Source: Muribaculaceae bacterium
GTDB lineage: Bacteria > Bacteroidota > Bacteroidia > Bacteroidales > Muribaculaceae
Length of the DNA stretch: 64,000 nt
Direction: 5' to 3'
Assembly: GCA_017436845.1 (NCBI GenBank)
Contig: JAFSCJ010000005.1
Location: 248,001 to 312,000 of the forward strand
Shown: positions 53,264-61,059 of the stretch, one piece after another
Position numbering within the stretch: position 1 is the first letter of the stretch
How the letters are laid out: each line of letters starts with the position of its first letter
Notes under the pieces: generated by a model
Seen by the model: only the letters and a program-made list of their open reading frames with translations
Told to the model about the DNA's origin: nothing
Database searches by the model: none
Program-made: the position numbers and the translations under genes

Positions 53264-53271
53264 AGCTTTGT
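53264..53271 (+). promoter_or_regulatory. -7 box TAGCTTTG for blaI-blaR1
   Basis: Exact TAnnTTTG directly downstream of the last dyad. The leader to the ATG at 53373 would be about 95 nt. Confidence 0.6.
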
Positions 53272-53372
53272 GATGTCGATTGATTATAACATGAACCAGG
53301 AATAGCAACAGCGCTATTTGGCTTTAGTTATTAAACCAATTGATAATTTTACTGACATAAATTTTTGTAATT

Positions 53373-53756
53373 ATGAAAAGCGAGGATAAAAAAATCGAAC
53401 TGACAGAAAAGGAAGAAGAATTGATGAAGTTGTTTTGGCAACATGGACCATTGTTTGTGCGAGAAATAGTCGAATTGTACGACGAGCCTCGTCCTCATTT
53501 CAACACTATATCGACATTTGTTCGTAATCTTGAGACAAAGGGATATGTAGCACACAAAGAATTTGGCAAAACTTATCAATATTATGCAATTGCAAGGGTA
53601 GAGGATTATCGTCGTCGCTCACTCGGTAATGTTATAAAAAGTTTTTTCAATAACTCTTATCTTGGAGCTGTATCTACACTTGTGGAAGAAGAAAAACTAA
53701 CGATTGACGAGTTGCGTGAATTGATTGATAAAGTCGAAAAAGGTAAAGCAGAATAG
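53373..53756 (+). CDS. BlaI/MecI/CopY-family repressor
   Basis: 127 residues. A winged-helix DNA-binding domain at about 1-75 (LTEKEEELMKLFWQHGPLFV, EPRPHFNTISTFVRNLETKG, VAHKEFGKTYQYYAI) and a short dimerisation tail. Members repress beta-lactamase, mec or copper genes until cleaved after signalling by BlaR1. The next gene, 3 bp away, is a BlaR1-type peptidase, so this is a complete sensor-repressor pair. No beta-lactamase or other resistance gene is adjacent, so the regulated targets are elsewhere or the pair controls only itself. Confidence 0.95.
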   Translation: MKSEDKKIELTEKEEELMKLFWQHGPLFVREIVELYDEPRPHFNTISTFVRNLETKGYVAHKEFGKTYQYYAIARVEDYRRRSLGNVIKSFFNNSYLGAVSTLVEEEKLTIDELRELIDKVEKGKAE

Positions 53757-53759
53757 GAA

Positions 53760-55118
53760 ATGGGAACATTGTTGTCATACTCAATAAATGTAGCAATATT
53801 TCTATTGCCAATGTATTTGATTTACAAATGGCTGTTGGCTCATGAAACATTTCATAGATTTAATCGCATGGTAATATTGTTGTCCTATGCAGTTGCATTA
53901 TTAGCAGCTCCTATAATGAATATAGTAGAGCGATTAAGTGTTGAGGCGGTTGTCACTCAAGGGTCTTTTGATATAAATAGTCTCATGGGTAATGCTCATG
54001 TGGTTAATGGCAATTTGGCTTCTATTTGGGTGATGGTGCTACTTGCGGTTTATTTGCTTGGATGCATGGTGATGACAATAAGAACATTGTGTGTATGGAC
54101 AAAGATTGCTCGGGTTATTATAGGAGGGGAAAAACAATCACAAGGAGATTGCACACTTGTGATTACTGATAATAGCTTAATAGCTCCATTCAGCTGGATG
54201 CGCTATGTTGTGATGTCGCGTGGGGATTATTCTCAAGCCGGAGAAATGATTTTAACGCATGAAAAACAACATCTTCGTTGTCGGCATTGGGTTGATTTGC
54301 TGATTGCCGAATTTGTAATTATTCTAAACTGGTTTAATCCGGCAGCGTGGCTACTTAAAGAAGAATTAAAAACCGTTCATGAATACCAAGCCGATGAGGC
54401 GGTGCTGCAAAGTGGTGTGGATGCCAGAAATTATCAATTATTATTAATAAAAAAGGCTGTTGGCGCGAGATTCCCGTCACTTGCCAACAGCCTGAACCAT
54501 AGCAAACTTAAAAAACGTATCACTATGATGTTATCAAATCATTCTCGCAAGAGCAGTCGATTACGCGCTCTTGCCATAGTGCCTGTCGTTGCGACCGCAC
54601 TATTAGTCGTTAACCAACCTTCGGTTGCCGGAACATTGTCGGCAATCAGTAGTAGTGAATTGTCGTTACCTGACAATGACAAAGGTAATGAAAAAACTGT
54701 AATTAAAAGCACTATTAAGATTAATGGAGATTCATCGGACTTTAAAATTGATGGATTGAAAGGAGTGCCCACTAAATATTTTCTTGATGGAAAGGAAATA
54801 ACTAAAGAACAATTAAAGAATATTGATCAATCAAAGGTTGTAAACATGAATGTCAATAAGTCTAATGATGAAGTAATTGTTGAAATCTCAACTAAAGGTA
54901 CCGTAGAAGCTAAGGCTATAGAAAATGTTGTAGTCATAGGTAAAGGTACCGGGACATTAGATAAAAAGGGTATTGAAAATGTTGATTTTTATGTCAATGG
55001 TGAAAAAGTTCAGGAAGATGAGCTAAATAAAATATCGGCTGATAAAATCAAACATATGAAAGTTAATAAAACTGACGATAACGGAATTACAACAATAGAG
55101 ATATTAGTTGAAAAATAA
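53760..55118 (+). CDS. BlaR1/M56-family membrane metallopeptidase
   Basis: 452 residues. Membrane helices near 5-25, 36-52, 88-110 and around 262-280 flank a cytosolic zinc protease with HEKQH at 167-171 (ILTHEKQHLRCRHW) and the downstream glutamate in VHEYQADEAVLQ. This fits the M56 family. It lacks a penicillin-binding sensor domain; instead, after the last helix there is a roughly 170-residue external region with two similar units (YFLDGKEITKEQLKNIDQSK and FYVNGEKVQEDELNKISADK, each followed by MNVNK or MKVNK). The external signal is therefore unlikely to be a beta-lactam; it may be a protein or envelope stress. Confidence 0.92.
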   Translation: MGTLLSYSINVAIFLLPMYLIYKWLLAHETFHRFNRMVILLSYAVALLAAPIMNIVERLSVEAVVTQGSFDINSLMGNAHVVNGNLASIWVMVLLAVYLLGCMVMTIRTLCVWTKIARVIIGGEKQSQGDCTLVITDNSLIAPFSWMRYVVMSRGDYSQAGEMILTHEKQHLRCRHWVDLLIAEFVIILNWFNPAAWLLKEELKTVHEYQADEAVLQSGVDARNYQLLLIKKAVGARFPSLANSLNHSKLKKRITMMLSNHSRKSSRLRALAIVPVVATALLVVNQPSVAGTLSAISSSELSLPDNDKGNEKTVIKSTIKINGDSSDFKIDGLKGVPTKYFLDGKEITKEQLKNIDQSKVVNMNVNKSNDEVIVEISTKGTVEAKAIENVVVIGKGTGTLDKKGIENVDFYVNGEKVQEDELNKISADKIKHMKVNKTDDNGITTIEILVEK

Positions 55119-55141
55119 TAGAGTATAACTTAAACCATAAC

Positions 55142-55178
55142 ACAACCATCTTTGCCCGATTGCAGTAGAGATGGTTGT
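55142..55178 (+). terminator. Hairpin after blaR1
   Basis: A 10-bp stem ACAACCATCT/AGATGGTTGT with a 17-nt loop, followed by TATTTATG. The U tract is weak. Confidence 0.55.
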
Positions 55179-55197
55179 TATTTATGTCCCAAGTTAT

Positions 55198-55205
55198 TAA
55201 CTTTG
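55198..55205 (+). promoter_or_regulatory. -7 box TAACTTTG for the SpoU methyltransferase
   Basis: Exact TAnnTTTG ending 4 bp before the ATG at 55210, predicting a leaderless mRNA. Confidence 0.6.
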
Positions 55206-55209
55206 TGGC

Positions 55210-55743
55210 ATGGAAAAAAAAACGATATGGGATTTACAACGCGATAGCGTTGAAGAGTATAAAGGAAAAGGGAAATTGCCTCTTGTGATTGTGCTCGATA
55301 ATGTACGTAGTTTGAATAATGTCGGCTCGGTGTTTCGCACATGCGATGCATTTCTTGTTGAGAGAATAATGTTGTGTGGCATTACAGCGACTCCCCCATC
55401 TCCTGAAATACATAAAACGGCTCTTGGGGCTGAGGATTCGGTGATGTGGGAATATTTTTCCACTACTGATGATTGTATCGACAGATTAAAAACTGATGGA
55501 TATATCGTTTGTTCGCTTGAGCAGGTAAAAGAGAGTGTTGCTTTACAAGATTTTGTCCCGGTGCAGGGACAAGCCTATGCAATTGTCTTTGGCAACGAAG
55601 TTAATGGAGTGGAGCAATCGGTAGTTGACAAATCAGATTATTGCATTGAGATACCACAATGTGGCACAAAACATTCGTTGAATGTTTCAGTGTCGGGAGG
55701 AATTGCTATTTGGCATTTCTTTAAAGCAATGGGAGGTTGTTGA
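55210..55743 (+). CDS. SpoU/TrmH-family RNA 2'-O-methyltransferase
   Basis: 177 residues, just the SPOUT methyltransferase domain with no N-terminal RNA-binding extension. The three family motifs are in order: LDNVRSLNNVGSVFRTCDAF, YAIVFGNEVNGVEQSV and CIEIPQCGTKHSLNVSVSGG. It methylates ribose 2'-OH in tRNA or rRNA; the exact target is not predictable from sequence. Its 3' end overlaps the convergent ribF by 23 bp. Confidence 0.94.
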   Translation: MEKKTIWDLQRDSVEEYKGKGKLPLVIVLDNVRSLNNVGSVFRTCDAFLVERIMLCGITATPPSPEIHKTALGAEDSVMWEYFSTTDDCIDRLKTDGYIVCSLEQVKESVALQDFVPVQGQAYAIVFGNEVNGVEQSVVDKSDYCIEIPQCGTKHSLNVSVSGGIAIWHFFKAMGGC

Positions 55744-56632
55744 TAATAGAGTAGTAAGCCTTTTGGACGGCTGTTTTGTCAATAGCAATCTGATTACGTA
55801 ACTCCTCAAGTGAATTGAATTTTTGCTCCTCTCTGATAAAATCCAAGAAATGGATTTTTATCGTTTTATCATATAAATCTCCTGAGAAATCAAATATGTT
55901 TGCCTCAATGGAAATTGGGGCATTGTTTTTATCTACTGTAGGGCGACAGCCAATGTTCAGCATTGCAGGACGTTGTTCTCCATCAGGTAACGTTACCTGT
56001 GTAGCATACACTCCCATTGGAGGAATGAGTTTATCAGAGTTTGGCTGCAAATTTGCCGTTGGGAAGCCAATCGTGCGCCCTATTTGTTTGCCTGTAACAA
56101 CGATCCCTTCAATAGAATAAAAGTAGCCGAGTTTTTCAGTTGCTTTTTTTATTTCTTTATTGGAAATTAGATTTCTGATGATTGAAGAACTTGTGTCTGG
56201 GAGTTCTTGGGCTTGTAGAATTGTTATTCCAATTTTTTCTCCCTCTTTTTGATAATCAATAATATCAGAAAGTCGATCACTCCCAAAGCGATTATTAAAT
56301 CCAAGAATTAGTACATCAACATCATAGCACTCATGTACCATCATCATAAATTCCCGAGCGGTCATACGTTGTAGCGTTTGGTCGAAGTTGATGATTGCAC
56401 ATTCACTCACTCCGGTAGCCAATATTTTTTGTTCTTTTTCGCTTGCGGTTGTCAGCATGGGAGGGGCACACTTCGGAGCGATTAACGCAAGTGGGTGTTG
56501 ATTAAAGGATATTACAAGAGTTCCTAAGTTTCGATTAATGCCTTCTTGTTTTAGTTGGTCAATGAGAAATCGGTGGCCGGAGTGGACTCCGTCAAACATC
56601 CCCACTGTTGCTATTTTGCGCGTTGATGACAT
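55721..56632 (-). CDS. ribF: Bifunctional riboflavin kinase/FAD synthetase
   Basis: 303 residues, normal for RibF. The N-terminal FMN adenylyltransferase domain shows ATVGMFDGVHSGHRFLI (HxGH variant HSGH) and the SSSIIRNLI motif near 147-155. The C-terminal riboflavin kinase domain has GRTIGFPTANL and GVYATQVTL. It makes FMN and FAD from riboflavin. Its ATG directly follows the TAA of the HAD gene, so the two are coupled. Confidence 0.97.
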   Translation of the reverse strand: MSSTRKIATVGMFDGVHSGHRFLIDQLKQEGINRNLGTLVISFNQHPLALIAPKCAPPMLTTASEKEQKILATGVSECAIINFDQTLQRMTAREFMMMVHECYDVDVLILGFNNRFGSDRLSDIIDYQKEGEKIGITILQAQELPDTSSSIIRNLISNKEIKKATEKLGYFYSIEGIVVTGKQIGRTIGFPTANLQPNSDKLIPPMGVYATQVTLPDGEQRPAMLNIGCRPTVDKNNAPISIEANIFDFSGDLYDKTIKIHFLDFIREEQKFNSLEELRNQIAIDKTAVQKAYYSIINNLPLL

Positions 56633-57250
56633 TTAGTTGTTGTAATTCTTGATGAGGTCAAAAAATTCATTTCCCGGAGCAACAAGAATGGTCTCAAACC
56701 CAAGCTTTGATGCTGAGTTTAAGTTCTTTTGTGAGTCATCAAGGAAGATAGTCTCTTTAGGGCTGATGCCACATTTTGTGATTGCTGTCTCAAATATTTT
56801 CTTGTCGGGTTTGATGCTTTTAGCCTCAAAAGAGGTTACAATTCCATCAAAATAGTCATTCATCTCAAGCCCTTCCTGACGAAACTCTTCAGCGATGCGG
56901 CTATCCCACATGATGGGGTTGGTGTTGGAGAGCATGAAGATATTGTATTGCTTCTTCAACTCGCGCAGCTCTTCAAGGCGATGACGAGGAATTCCAATGA
57001 GGAATTCGCAGAAAGCAGCATCAATATCGGCATCTGAAACCTCGTTGTTGATATATTTTCTTATCTCGTTTCTAAACTCATCGGGAGTTATTGCGCCCTC
57101 TTCGAGTTGTAGAAACGGCCCTTTTTGGCTGTATTCACCAAGAAAATCATTGGCATCAGTCATGCCTATTTTTTCTAATGCCTTTACTGCATTCTCGCAA
57201 CGAATGTCCATAATGACACCGCCCAAATCAAAAAGTAAGTTCTTTATCAT
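56633..57250 (-). CDS. HAD-superfamily phosphatase (HAD-IA, YihX-like)
   Basis: 205 residues. Motif I is LLFDLGGVIMDI with nucleophile Asp8; the second Asp of DxD is replaced by Gly, as in the YihX-like subgroup. Motif II is MLSNTNP near residue 105, motif III is the lysine in SIKPDKKIFE, and motif IV is FLDDSQKN. The substrate is probably a sugar phosphate or nucleotide. With a -7 box 5 bp before its ATG, the mRNA should be leaderless. It is co-transcribed with ribF and, since RibF makes FMN, a flavin-phosphate substrate is a possible guess only. Confidence 0.92.
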   Translation of the reverse strand: MIKNLLFDLGGVIMDIRCENAVKALEKIGMTDANDFLGEYSQKGPFLQLEEGAITPDEFRNEIRKYINNEVSDADIDAAFCEFLIGIPRHRLEELRELKKQYNIFMLSNTNPIMWDSRIAEEFRQEGLEMNDYFDGIVTSFEAKSIKPDKKIFETAITKCGISPKETIFLDDSQKNLNSASKLGFETILVAPGNEFFDLIKNYNN

Positions 57251-57255
57251 GGTGC

Positions 57256-57263
57256 AAAGGTAA
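57256..57263 (-). promoter_or_regulatory. -7 box TACCTTTG for the HAD-ribF operon
   Basis: Exact TAnnTTTG on the minus strand, only 5 bp before the ATG at 57250. Confidence 0.6.
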
Positions 57264-57345
57264 TGAATTTTAGATGCTTAAGGAAACAATAGCGATTGCA
57301 AATCTTTAAATATCTATTGAGATTTGAAATATTTGAGATTTATTA

Positions 57346-57353
57346 TATCTTTG
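57346..57353 (+). promoter_or_regulatory. -7 box TATCTTTG for the Na/Pi cotransporter gene
   Basis: Exact TAnnTTTG, 42 bp before the ATG at 57396; it lies inside a longer reading frame from 57324 and so rejects that start. Confidence 0.6.
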
Positions 57354-57395
57354 TATTCAGTAAAATATTTTATATCAACTAAACATTATCCTTCA

Positions 57396-59150
57396 ATGGA
57401 ATACGGAATTTTAGATTTTCTAACGTTGCTTGGAGCCGTAGGATTGTTCCTATATGGTATGACGTTAATGAGTGATGGTCTTCAAAAAGCTGCCGGTAAT
57501 GGTCTTCGAAACATCTTAGGCGCAATGACGCGCAATCGTTTCATGGGTGCATTTACCGGTTTTTCTATTACGGCGTTAATACAAAGTTCTTCAGCTTCTA
57601 CTGTGATGGTGGTGAGCTTTGTGAGTGCAGGTTTGATGACCTTGGCTCAATCTGTAGCGGTTATTATGGGTGCCAATGTGGGAACTACAGCGACTGCATG
57701 GATTATTACATTGTTTGGATTCAAGGTTGATATCGCAGCTTTTGCCTATCCTTTAATTGCGTTCTCGCTACCTTTGTTATTTTCAAGTATAAGCCGTCGC
57801 AAGTCTATAGGTGAAATTATTTTAGGCTTTGCTATCCTATTTATAGGACTTAATATGATTGAGGATAGTGTCCCCGATTTAAAATCAAATCCGGAAATAT
57901 TCGGTTTCCTACAACATTACGCCGACATGGGGATCGTCTCGGTGTTACTTTTTGTCCTTATTGGAATCATTGCAACAATGATAATTCAGTCATCGTCGGC
58001 AGCAATCGCGATTGTGCTGATTATGTGTACTAAAGGTTGGATTACTTTTGATTTGGCTTGTGCAATGATTTTGGGTAGTAACATTGGGACAACAATTACT
58101 CCTATAATTGCATCTCTTGGTGCTAATTTAGCTGCAAAAAGAGCCGCTCTTTGCCACTTGTTGTTTAATGTATTGGGTACAGTGTGGGTTTTGGCTCTTT
58201 TCTTCCCATTCACAAAGTTAACGGTATGGGTTACCGAATTCTTTGGTTTAGGAAATCCATGTGCATTATACAATTATACAGGAAGTGATGAAACAGTAAT
58301 TGCAAACATGGCTGTCAGCGCTTCATTCGGACTTTCTATTTTCCACACAATTTTCAATCTCATCAACCTCAGCGTAATGATTTGGATGACAAACTTATAT
58401 GTTAAGATTGTGGAACGCATTATGCCATCTAAACACAAAAGCGACGAAGAATTCCAACTTATGTACATTGCAAGTGGTCGCGTTGCTGCTTCGGAATTGA
58501 ACATTGCTCAAGCAGAAAAAGAAATTTCAGTCTTTGCTGAACGTGTTCAACGCATGTTTGGAATGACTAAGGAACTTATTCACTCTAAAGAAAATAGCGA
58601 GGAATTTACTAAATTATTCTCTCGTCTTGAAAAATATGAAGATATTTCTGACCGCATGGAAGTTGAGATTGCAAACTATCTTAACCGTTGCGCAGAAGGG
58701 CGATTGTCAAGTGATAGTAAACATCGTATCGCATCGTTGTTGCGTATTGTGTCAGAAATTGAAAGTATTGCTGATGGATGTTTTGGTGTTGCAAAAGCGA
58801 TGATGCGCAAGCAACAGGGTAAAGTAGAATTTCCTCAAATGATTTATGATAATGTTGATTCAATGTTTGCATATGTTGATGAAGCTATGTCTAATATGAT
58901 GCTGTTGCTCAAAGATGTCGAAAACGCTCGCGAATCTGACATAATCAACTCTTACAATAAAGAACGAGAAATCAACAACATGCGCAATCAATTGCGTAGT
59001 GAAAACATTGAAAATATAAACAATAAGAAATATGAATATCAATCAGGTATTGTTTATATGGATATTATTGGCGACCTCGAAAAGACAGGCGACTATATCA
59101 TCAATGTGGTTGATGCTATAAAAGAGCAAGTGCGTAAGCATAACGCTTAA
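57396..59150 (+). CDS. Na+/phosphate cotransporter with PhoU-like domain
   Basis: 584 residues from MEYGILDFLTLL. Two Na/Pi-cotransporter repeats each bear the QSS motif (TALIQSSSASTVMVVSFVSA; ATMIIQSSSAAIAIVLIMCT) with GANVGTTATAW and GSNIGTTITPI glycine loops, and there are eight or more membrane helices. From about residue 365 a helical PhoU-like cytosolic tail follows (ASELNIAQAEKEISVFAERV; GDLEKTGDYIINVVDAIKEQ). It probably imports phosphate with sodium. rnhB follows by 18 bp. Confidence 0.93.
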   Translation: MEYGILDFLTLLGAVGLFLYGMTLMSDGLQKAAGNGLRNILGAMTRNRFMGAFTGFSITALIQSSSASTVMVVSFVSAGLMTLAQSVAVIMGANVGTTATAWIITLFGFKVDIAAFAYPLIAFSLPLLFSSISRRKSIGEIILGFAILFIGLNMIEDSVPDLKSNPEIFGFLQHYADMGIVSVLLFVLIGIIATMIIQSSSAAIAIVLIMCTKGWITFDLACAMILGSNIGTTITPIIASLGANLAAKRAALCHLLFNVLGTVWVLALFFPFTKLTVWVTEFFGLGNPCALYNYTGSDETVIANMAVSASFGLSIFHTIFNLINLSVMIWMTNLYVKIVERIMPSKHKSDEEFQLMYIASGRVAASELNIAQAEKEISVFAERVQRMFGMTKELIHSKENSEEFTKLFSRLEKYEDISDRMEVEIANYLNRCAEGRLSSDSKHRIASLLRIVSEIESIADGCFGVAKAMMRKQQGKVEFPQMIYDNVDSMFAYVDEAMSNMMLLLKDVENARESDIINSYNKEREINNMRNQLRSENIENINNKKYEYQSGIVYMDIIGDLEKTGDYIINVVDAIKEQVRKHNA

Positions 59151-59168
59151 ACACACCTCTTAAAGAAA

Positions 59169-59765
59169 ATGTTACCCACGTGTTATATAAGCGGACGATT
59201 TGAAGCCGGTTGTGATGAGGCAGGGCGTGGCTGTCTTGCTGGTTCAGTTTATGCGGCCGCCGTAATTCTCCCAGATGATTTTCATCATCCGTTACTAAAT
59301 GACTCAAAGCAACTTACAGAGGCTAAACGTGAGAAATTACGCCCTATTATAGAGGGTGAAGCATTGACATGGTCGGTGGGTATTGTTACGGCACAGGAGA
59401 TTGACGATATAAACATTCTTAACGCGTCTATTCTTGCAATGCATCGGGCATTAGACGGATTGTCTATTGTCCCCGGAGCTATTGTTGTTGATGGCAATCG
59501 TTTTAAACCCTATGGAAATATTCCTCACGAAACATTTGTAAAAGGCGATGGTCGATTTGGGAATATTGCAGCTGCATCGATATTGGCTAAAACACATCGA
59601 GATGAATACATGTCTCAATTGCATGAGGAGTTTCCTCAATATGGCTGGAATATAAATAAGGGCTATCCCACAAAGGCTCATCGCGAAGCCATCGAACGAT
59701 ATGGTGTAACCCCCCATCATCGTTTATCATTCAAATTATTAGATCCTCAATTAACCCTATTTTAA
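59169..59765 (+). CDS. rnhB: Ribonuclease HII
   Basis: 198 residues. Cleaves RNA in RNA-DNA hybrids and single ribonucleotides in DNA. The active-site acidic residues lie in [20 protein letters not shown] (DEAGRG), later in AIVVDGNRF and in [15 protein letters not shown]. The normal SKxLT loop is [13 protein letters not shown]. It ends 14 bp before the first repeat of the ATPase cassette. Confidence 0.97.
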   Translation: MLPTCYISGRFEAGCDEAGRGCLAGSVYAAAVILPDDFHHPLLNDSKQLTEAKREKLRPIIEGEALTWSVGIVTAQEIDDINILNASILAMHRALDGLSIVPGAIVVDGNRFKPYGNIPHETFVKGDGRFGNIAAASILAKTHRDEYMSQLHEEFPQYGWNINKGYPTKAHREAIERYGVTPHHRLSFKLLDPQLTLF

Positions 59766-59778
59766 TAGCAAAAACGTA

Positions 59779-59839
59779 AAAATCGTCAGTCTACTGACAA
59801 AATTTACGTAAAAATCGTCAACCTACTGACGATTTTTAT
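59779..59839 (+). repeat. 61-bp palindromic repeat, left copy
   Basis: It matches the right copy (60996-61056) in the same orientation with 57 of 61 identical bases. Within it, CGTCAGTCTACTGAC and CGTCAACCTACTGACG form two inverted repeats separated by AAAATTTACGTAAAAA. Its right half, AAAAATCGTCA-loop-TGACGATTTTT, is also a perfect 11-bp terminator-like stem. A further ACGTAAAAATCG unit starts before it, at 59774. The -7 box of the ATPase begins at the next base. Confidence 0.9.
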
Positions 59840-59847
59840 TATATTTG
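59840..59847 (+). promoter_or_regulatory. -7 box TATATTTG for the AAA ATPase gene
   Basis: TAnnTTTG match immediately after the left repeat, 16 bp before the ATG. Proteins binding the repeat could control this promoter. Confidence 0.6.
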
Positions 59848-59863
59848 CAAAAAAATAATCGAT

Positions 59864-60997
59864 ATGGAAACAATTAAACGTGCACTTCAAGATAAGATAA
59901 CTGACAGGATACAACCTGGTAAGGCTATCATTATATATGGCGCTCGCAGAGTAGGGAAAACAGTTTTACTACGAAAAATTATATCAGAATATAAGGGGAA
60001 AACAATGTTGCTAAATGGAGAGGATTATGATGTACAAACAATGTTATCCAATCGTTCTATCGCTAATTACCGTCATCTATTTGGAGGGATAGAGTTATTA
60101 GCAATAGACGAGGCACAAAATATAGCTGATATAGGACAAATTTTAAAATTAATTGTAGATGAAGTTCCGAATATATGTGTTATAGCAAGCGGTTCCTCTT
60201 CATTTGACTTATTGAATAAGACAGGAGAACCTTTAGTCGGCCGCAGTTACCGTTTTTACCTGTCGTCATTATCTTTTCAAGAAATAGCGTCTATTGAAAA
60301 TCCTTTAGAGATAGTTCAAAATTTAGAAACAAGATTACTTTATGGATCATATCCGGAAGTTGTAACAATGGACAATAACGACCTTCGCAAAGAATACTTG
60401 CAGGAGATAGTAGAATCTTATTTATTAAAAGATATTCTTTCTGTTGATGGCGTAAAAAATGCATCAAAGATGAAAGATTTATTGAGACTTATAGCTCTCC
60501 AATTAGGGAGCGAGGTGAGTTATGATGAATTAGGTAAACAACTTGGAATGAGTAAAAATACAGTAGAAAGATATCTTGATTTATTATCAAAAGTTTTTGT
60601 CGTTTATCGTGTTGGTGCATTTGCTCGCAATTTGCGAAAAGAGGTGTGTAAAGCCGGTAAATGGTATTTTTGTGATACGGGAATAAGAAATGCTATTATT
60701 AATGATTTTTCTCCGCTATCGCTACGAACAGATGTGGGTCATCTATGGAAAATTTATTTTATTAACGAATTGCGCAAATATAACTTCAATAACCTCAAAC
60801 AACGAGATTTATACTTTTGGAGGACCTATGATAAACAAGAATTAGATTTAGTTGAAGAAGGAGATGGAGAGATACATGCAATGGAGATAAAATGGGGAAA
60901 TAAAAGTCCAAAAGCGCCCAAAGTGTTTATAGAATCTTATCCCAATGCAAGTTATGAGGTAATAAATAAAGATAATTATCACACACGATTATCTTAA
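59864..60997 (+). CDS. AAA_14/DUF4143 ATPase with PD-(D/E)xK-like C-terminus
   Basis: 377 residues. Walker A is YGARRVGKT (25-33), Walker B LLAIDEAQ (78-85), with a sensor-like IASGSSS (108-113) and GRSYR near 126-130. A helix-turn-helix-like segment lies at about 219-242 (SYDELGKQLGMSKNTVERYL). The DUF4143 region carries Glu302, Asp328 (QELDLV) and Glu341-x-Lys343 (MEIKWG), which fits a PD-(D/E)xK nuclease-fold core. The family is abundant and often multi-copy in Bacteroidetes and its role is unsettled. The gene appears more A/T-rich than its neighbours by eye, and the flanking repeats suggest a mobile cassette. The stop codon TAA (60995-60997) overlaps the right repeat. Confidence 0.9.
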   Translation: METIKRALQDKITDRIQPGKAIIIYGARRVGKTVLLRKIISEYKGKTMLLNGEDYDVQTMLSNRSIANYRHLFGGIELLAIDEAQNIADIGQILKLIVDEVPNICVIASGSSSFDLLNKTGEPLVGRSYRFYLSSLSFQEIASIENPLEIVQNLETRLLYGSYPEVVTMDNNDLRKEYLQEIVESYLLKDILSVDGVKNASKMKDLLRLIALQLGSEVSYDELGKQLGMSKNTVERYLDLLSKVFVVYRVGAFARNLRKEVCKAGKWYFCDTGIRNAIINDFSPLSLRTDVGHLWKIYFINELRKYNFNNLKQRDLYFWRTYDKQELDLVEEGDGEIHAMEIKWGNKSPKAPKVFIESYPNASYEVINKDNYHTRLS

Positions 60998-61056
60998 AAT
61001 CGTCAGTCTGCTGACAAAATTTACGTAAAAATTGTCAGTCTACTGACGATTTTTAT
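60996..61056 (+). repeat. 61-bp palindromic repeat, right copy
   Basis: Direct repeat of 59779-59839 with four substitutions. It begins inside the ATPase stop codon and ends 3 bp before the convergent LD-carboxypeptidase stop. Its right half is a terminator-like hairpin with one G-T pair, and can serve both genes. Confidence 0.9.
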
Positions 61057-61059
61057 ATT

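Noticed and set aside
59177..59182. CACGTG core near the rnhB start
   Set aside because: The flanks (ACCC, TTATA) do not match parS.
59779..61056. CRISPR-like interpretation of the paired repeats
   Set aside because: Only two copies separated by a gene; there are no spacers of regular length and no cas genes.
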